DNA of 64,000 nucleotides from an uncultured Candidatus Melainabacteria bacterium (lineage in GTDB: Bacteria > Cyanobacteriota > Vampirovibrionia > Gastranaerophilales > Gastranaerophilaceae). The stretch is from NCBI GenBank assembly GCA_934754655.1, contig CAKVIC010000005.1, forward strand, positions 42,767 through 106,766, in the 5' to 3' direction. Under the pieces are notes generated by a model that saw only the letters and a program-made list of their open reading frames with translations, was not told where the DNA came from and searched no databases. This document shows, piece by piece, positions 60,903 to 64,000 of the stretch. The position numbers and the translations under genes were made by a program. How positions within the stretch are numbered: position 1 is the stretch's first letter; each line of letters begins with the position of its first letter.

Positions 60903-62228
60903 TTATTTAATATTTTGTAACTTTTTCGTTTTTAAAATACTATCTAATGCTGTGTATGAAGGTAAGATAGTAATATTATTATCAGCTGTTGTTGCAACAT
61001 AGTCAACCGCTTCGCTCAAATCATTTATGACTTTAACGTTACTACATCCTGATTGTTCAAGCTTTTCAGCTGTTGTTTTTGCGCACATGCCTGATACGAT
61101 GATTTCTTTTTGAGCATTTTTTAGTAATTCAAATTCAACATCATTAATCCATTTATCGTCGCGACCGTCTGACACATTGTTGTTAATTGCAATAAGTATG
61201 TTTGAATTTAAATCAACAGTTTTTAAAATTTCAGTTGCGCCAACAGGATTTTTGATTAATTGAATCATTGCCTTATGATTATTTAAATTCTTATACTCGC
61301 AACGACCTGTGAATACTTTATAAGTTGCTAAGTGCTCATTAATAGTTTCAGGCGAGATTCCTTTCTCTAATAACATTGAAATAGCCCCTAAAACATTGTA
61401 AGCGTTGAAAATACCTAAAACTGGCGCAACGTAATTAAATCCATTAATATTTAATTCTACATGATTGTTAAAAATTGTAACATCTGCTTTATACTTAGGT
61501 TCAGGTCTGTGATATCCGCAATCGCAATAGTAATGTCCAATTTTTGAGTAAAATCTTTTTGAATATTTTAAATCATTACCACAATGACATTTGAAAGTTT
61601 CGTCTTTCAAAGAGTTTAAATTTATTGCAGAATCGTCGTAATAGACATTTTCTACTCCAAAATAAATTGGTTGCTTATTTTTTGCTACCATATTTGAGGT
61701 AAATGGGTCGTCAGCGTTCAAAATTAGCTGCAAGTCAGGTTTCATATCTATGGCATTTTGAATAAGTTGTTTTGTAGTATTCAAAGTCCCAAATCTGTCT
61801 AATTGGTCATTAAATAAATTGGTTAAAACTAAATAATCAGCACCAAATTTTTCATAAACTTTTTCTAAATATGCTTCATCCGTTTCTAATACTGAAAATT
61901 CAGCTTTTTTAAAAGGATTTATTTGTAAAGATATAGAATTAACGATTCCTGTCAACATATTAGCGCCTGTTGAATTGTATATGGTGTTATGATTAGAATT
62001 CTTTAAAACATGCGCAATTACAGCAGAGGTTGTTGTTTTACCATTTGTTCCGGTAACATTTATACGACTATCTGTAATATATTCATTAGCTATTTTTAAA
62101 AAATCAGGACAAATTTTTAAAACAAAATATCCGATTATTGCAGTACCTGACGACAATTTTGTTATTTTTAATATTGCACCAGAAATTCTTGCAAATAATA
62201 TTGCTAAATAAAAACTCAATCTTTTCAT
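60903..62228 (-). CDS. murT: Lipid II isoglutaminyl synthase subunit MurT
   Basis: MurT, with the glutaminase GatD, amidates D-Glu of lipid II to D-isoglutamine. The 441-residue Mur ligase-like protein has the ATP loop VTGTNGKTTTSAVIAH, LNADDPFTSNMV, the inserted zinc ribbon with four Cys (KCHCGNDLKY ... YYCDCGYHR), and the C-terminal domain with NNNVSDGRDDKWINDVEF. MurT and gatD are normally adjacent; here pdxJ follows, and no gatD is in the window. Shine-Dalgarno GGAGGATT. Confidence 0.94.
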   Translation of the reverse strand: MKRLSFYLAILFARISGAILKITKLSSGTAIIGYFVLKICPDFLKIANEYITDSRINVTGTNGKTTTSAVIAHVLKNSNHNTIYNSTGANMLTGIVNSISLQINPFKKAEFSVLETDEAYLEKVYEKFGADYLVLTNLFNDQLDRFGTLNTTKQLIQNAIDMKPDLQLILNADDPFTSNMVAKNKQPIYFGVENVYYDDSAINLNSLKDETFKCHCGNDLKYSKRFYSKIGHYYCDCGYHRPEPKYKADVTIFNNHVELNINGFNYVAPVLGIFNAYNVLGAISMLLEKGISPETINEHLATYKVFTGRCEYKNLNNHKAMIQLIKNPVGATEILKTVDLNSNILIAINNNVSDGRDDKWINDVEFELLKNAQKEIIVSGMCAKTTAEKLEQSGCSNVKVINDLSEAVDYVATTADNNITILPSYTALDSILKTKKLQNIK

Positions 62229-62306
62229 AAATAATCCTCCAAGTGTATTTAAAAATCTTTTTCAATATTTTATAATCGTATGGTAGCACAAAAAATTGGT
62301 AACATT

Positions 62307-62666
62307 ATGATTCTTAATTTATTCTTTATAATTGTTTTTATTTCAGAAATAATCATAACAGTCACGATTTTTAATTATATATTAAAGTTAGATAAAAAAA
62401 TTGTAGCTCTTAATGATGCAATAATTGCCGTAAATCCTCTTGTAAAAGATGTGGTGTTGCTTATAAGTAAAATTTCAGAGCAAATGGTAATTATATCTTG
62501 TGATTTTAAAAAAAATCTTGCAATTAATTTGGAAAATTATTTGTTGAAAAGTGTTTCAAAATTTTTAAACATGATTTTATTATTTTATTTTAATAAAAAA
62601 GTATATAAAGAATTAAGAAAATTTAAATTCTCAAAATTATTTTTAAAAGGTTTTGCAAACATTTAA
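62307..62666 (+). CDS. Small membrane protein, DUF948-like
   Basis: A 119-residue protein with an N-terminal membrane helix (ILNLFFIIVFISEIIITVTIF) and a soluble basic tail. A frame exists from an ATG at 62280, but a TATAAT ends just before that ATG, so transcription must start inside it; I use the ATG at 62307. The arrangement (single N-terminal helix followed by heptad-like LVKDVVLLISKISEQM) resembles DUF948 proteins. First gene of a four-gene group of small envelope proteins. Confidence 0.6.
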   Translation: MILNLFFIIVFISEIIITVTIFNYILKLDKKIVALNDAIIAVNPLVKDVVLLISKISEQMVIISCDFKKNLAINLENYLLKSVSKFLNMILLFYFNKKVYKELRKFKFSKLFLKGFANI

Positions 62667-62709
62667 ATTATGCTATAATTTATGCTAATAATTAAAAGTG
62701 AGGTAATAT

Positions 62710-63024
62710 ATGAGCAAAGATAAATCATCAATATGTTTTGGCGTTGGACTTTTGGCAGGTGTTATAGGTGGAATAGTGGCAGGAATTCTTTATGCACCTT
62801 GCTCTGGAGAAGAAATGCGAAAAAAAGTTAAAGATACAGCTTGTGAATTAGTTGAAAAACATTCTCCGGCAATTAATGAAGCTAAAAAACATGCGTTAGA
62901 ATCTCTGGATTTATTGAGATATAAATTAGAGCAAAAGTATAAAAAATATGGTAATATGATTAAATCAAAAAAGATGAGAAAAGCTAAAGAACTTGAAGAA
63001 GTAAACGATTACGATTTTAATTAA
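62710..63024 (+). CDS. YtxH-like membrane protein
   Basis: A 104-residue protein with a Gly-rich helix, FGVGLLAGVIGGIVAGILYAP, followed by CSGEEMRKKV, the pattern of YtxH/general stress proteins, and an amphipathic helical tail. It has promoter TATAAT about 40 bp upstream and GTGAGG Shine-Dalgarno. A related, shorter protein is at 63484. Bacillus YtxH is a general-stress protein of unknown action. Confidence 0.75.
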   Translation: MSKDKSSICFGVGLLAGVIGGIVAGILYAPCSGEEMRKKVKDTACELVEKHSPAINEAKKHALESLDLLRYKLEQKYKKYGNMIKSKKMRKAKELEEVNDYDFN

Positions 63025-63042
63025 ATTACAGAAAGGTAAATA

Positions 63043-63408
63043 ATGGAAACAGTACAATTGCAACAAGGTTTGACTTTTTTAATTTATTCAGCTGGCGTAA
63101 TGTTTATAATCATAGGCGTTATGTTGGTCAAACTTCTATTTGATTTGTCAGTTCTTACAAAAAATGTTAATGAGACAACAACTATAATAAAAACTGAATT
63201 GGAACCAACTTTAAAAAATATTAATAAATCGGTAGAGATTGTTAGCGGTATAATAATTAAAGCTGATGAGGGTGTAAATAAATTTAAAGATTTCTTTTCA
63301 AAATCACCATTAAGATTTTTAGGTAAATTGGCAGGTTTCACTGGTAAAGCGGCAAAAGGCTTTATGGGTGGACTTTTTACAGCCTTTAAAATGTTTTCAA
63401 AAAGATAG
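63043..63408 (+). CDS. Small membrane protein, DUF948-like
   Basis: A 121-residue protein with one N-terminal membrane helix (~12-32, LIYSAGVMFIIIGVMLVKLL) and a heptad-rich segment (LTKNVNETTTIIKTELEPTLKNINKSVEIV) typical of DUF948 proteins, ending in a basic amphipathic helix (GKAAKGFMGGLFTAFKMF). Such genes often sit with ytxH genes, as here. Shine-Dalgarno GAAAGG. Confidence 0.75.
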   Translation: METVQLQQGLTFLIYSAGVMFIIIGVMLVKLLFDLSVLTKNVNETTTIIKTELEPTLKNINKSVEIVSGIIIKADEGVNKFKDFFSKSPLRFLGKLAGFTGKAAKGFMGGLFTAFKMFSKR

Positions 63409-63483
63409 TTTTAATTTATATACAAGTGGCGAATTAAAAAAAACTTAATAAAATTTAAACTCATAAAGAAGGAGAATTATATT

Positions 63484-63750
63484 ATGTCAGTAGGAAAATT
63501 TATAGCAGGTTTTGCAGTCGGTGCAGCAATTGGAGCGTTAGCCGGTGTTTTATTGGCACCAAAGTCAGGAGCTGAAACAAGAGAAATGTTAGGCGATATG
63601 GCATCGGATATGGCAAAAAAAACTGATGAAACAGTGAAAGATATTCAACGCCGAGCTGATCACATAGTTTCAGATGTTCAAGAAAAGAGCGAAGAAATTA
63701 TGACAAAATTGCAAGATATGCTAGGGAAAAAAGAACAAAACGAAATGTAA
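63484..63750 (+). CDS. YtxH-like small membrane protein
   Basis: An 88-residue YtxH-family protein: FIAGFAVGAAIGALAGVLLAP followed by KSGAETREMLGDMASDMAKK and a long amphipathic helix. It is the closest match to the YtxH consensus in this group. Shine-Dalgarno GAAGGAG. Ends in a strong terminator. Confidence 0.85.
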   Translation: MSVGKFIAGFAVGAAIGALAGVLLAPKSGAETREMLGDMASDMAKKTDETVKDIQRRADHIVSDVQEKSEEIMTKLQDMLGKKEQNEM

Positions 63751-63772
63751 TGCCAGCGAGCAAAAATGAATT

Positions 63773-63807
63773 AAAGAGAATGATTTTTTTAAGTCATTCT
63801 CTTTTTT
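63773..63807 (+). terminator. Terminator of the YtxH gene group
   Basis: AAAGAGAATGA / TCATTCTCTTT around a T-rich loop, followed by TTTT. Confidence 0.88.
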
Positions 63808-63923
63808 AGTAAAAATGATAATTGACACTTTCAGAAATTCAATAATAACAAGCTAAAATGCTAGAATTTTAAATTTTAACATTAAGTTTTGTTAAGATTT
63901 TTTGTAAAAATTAAAAATTGTTG

Positions 63924-63951
63924 TTGACAACAAATCTTGACGTATTAGTAT
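63924..63951 (+). promoter_or_regulatory. Strong vegetative promoter at the window end
   Basis: TTGACA (63924-63929), 16-bp spacer, TAGTAT (63946-63951). The consensus -35 suggests strong transcription rightward out of the window. Confidence 0.65.
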
Positions 63952-64000
63952 AGAGGATGTCGGTGATGCCGACGTGAGTGTTTGACCTAAAGGGTCTGAG
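63952..64000 (+). ncRNA. 5' end of a structured transcript (cut by window edge)
   Basis: Just after the promoter are two small hairpins, GTCGG-TGATG-CCGAC (63959-63973) and GACC-TAAAG-GGTC (63984-63996), in locally G+C-rich sequence with no start codon. This looks like the leader of a stable RNA operon or a riboswitch-type element. I cannot name it from 49 bases. Confidence 0.35.

Overview
This window is A+T-rich DNA (by eye about 30% G+C). It most resembles a flagellated, fermentative gut member of Gastranaerophilales (Vampirovibrionia/Melainabacteria, the non-photosynthetic sister group of Cyanobacteria). The assignment rests on gene content: a plant/cyanobacterial-type glutamate-cysteine ligase (GCS2), a secreted SLH-domain protein, pyrophosphate-dependent phosphofructokinase, ATP-dependent PEP carboxykinase, MurT, a FliFGHI block with a FliA sigma factor, and many lineage-type proteins of unknown function. 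I could not run a phylogeny, so the placement is an inference.

Layout. 1-3.0 kb: ruvB (cut by the window edge), GCS2 ligase, rsmA. 3.3-9.7 kb: an EF-hand/LysM protein behind a sigma-28 promoter, a G+C-rich repeat, an oddly extended gpmI, and three unknown proteins. 9.8-13.0 kb: mrnC, a sugar transporter, tRNA-Gln and a Gly/Met-rich protein. 13.4-23.0 kb: nine packed genes that make and modify nucleotide sugars (RfbF, UXS-like SDR, Ugd-like dehydrogenase, RfbH, SDR, HpcH-type aldolase, SDR, 3-dehydroquinate-synthase-like enzyme, ThDP enzyme), with no glycosyltransferase. 23.5-31.7 kb: a membrane-anchored AAA+ ATPase, a sigma-28-driven putative flagellar export substrate, surE, a pair of 546/547-residue paralogues, and fliA. 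31.9-39.5 kb: SIMPL protein, acetyltransferase, pfp, gltX, a tandem pair of small unknown proteins, and a ferritin-like protein. 39.6-47.2 kb: fliI-fliH-fliG-fliF on the minus strand, an SH3-like protein, tRNA-Arg, and a second sigma-28-driven export candidate. 47.2-55.9 kb: ffh-pth-TPR, ribD, a membrane protein, pckA and the SLH protein. 56.0-59.7 kb: repeat-rich DNA with tagged or coiled-coil proteins and gene remnants. 59.8-64 kb: a zinc-ribbon protein, pdxJ, murT, four small membrane proteins, and the start of a structured transcript.

The most unusual signal links many of the unknown genes. At least twelve otherwise unrelated proteins carry a short motif, hydrophobic-x-F-[K/E/Q/M]-[G/A], usually in a polar, Asn/Lys/Gln-rich N-terminal leader. 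Glycolytic GpmI has it too, in an extra ~35-residue leader. Several of these genes, plus one untagged coiled-coil gene and one decayed locus, share an upstream promoter-like motif GGCAATTTT-N15-TTTATATA with an invariant 15-nt gap. Together they suggest a co-regulated, co-sorted (or co-processed) protein set that I do not recognise. Separately, three unknown genes have near-perfect sigma-28 promoters (TAAAGTTT-N11-GCCGATAA), matching the fliA gene in the same window.
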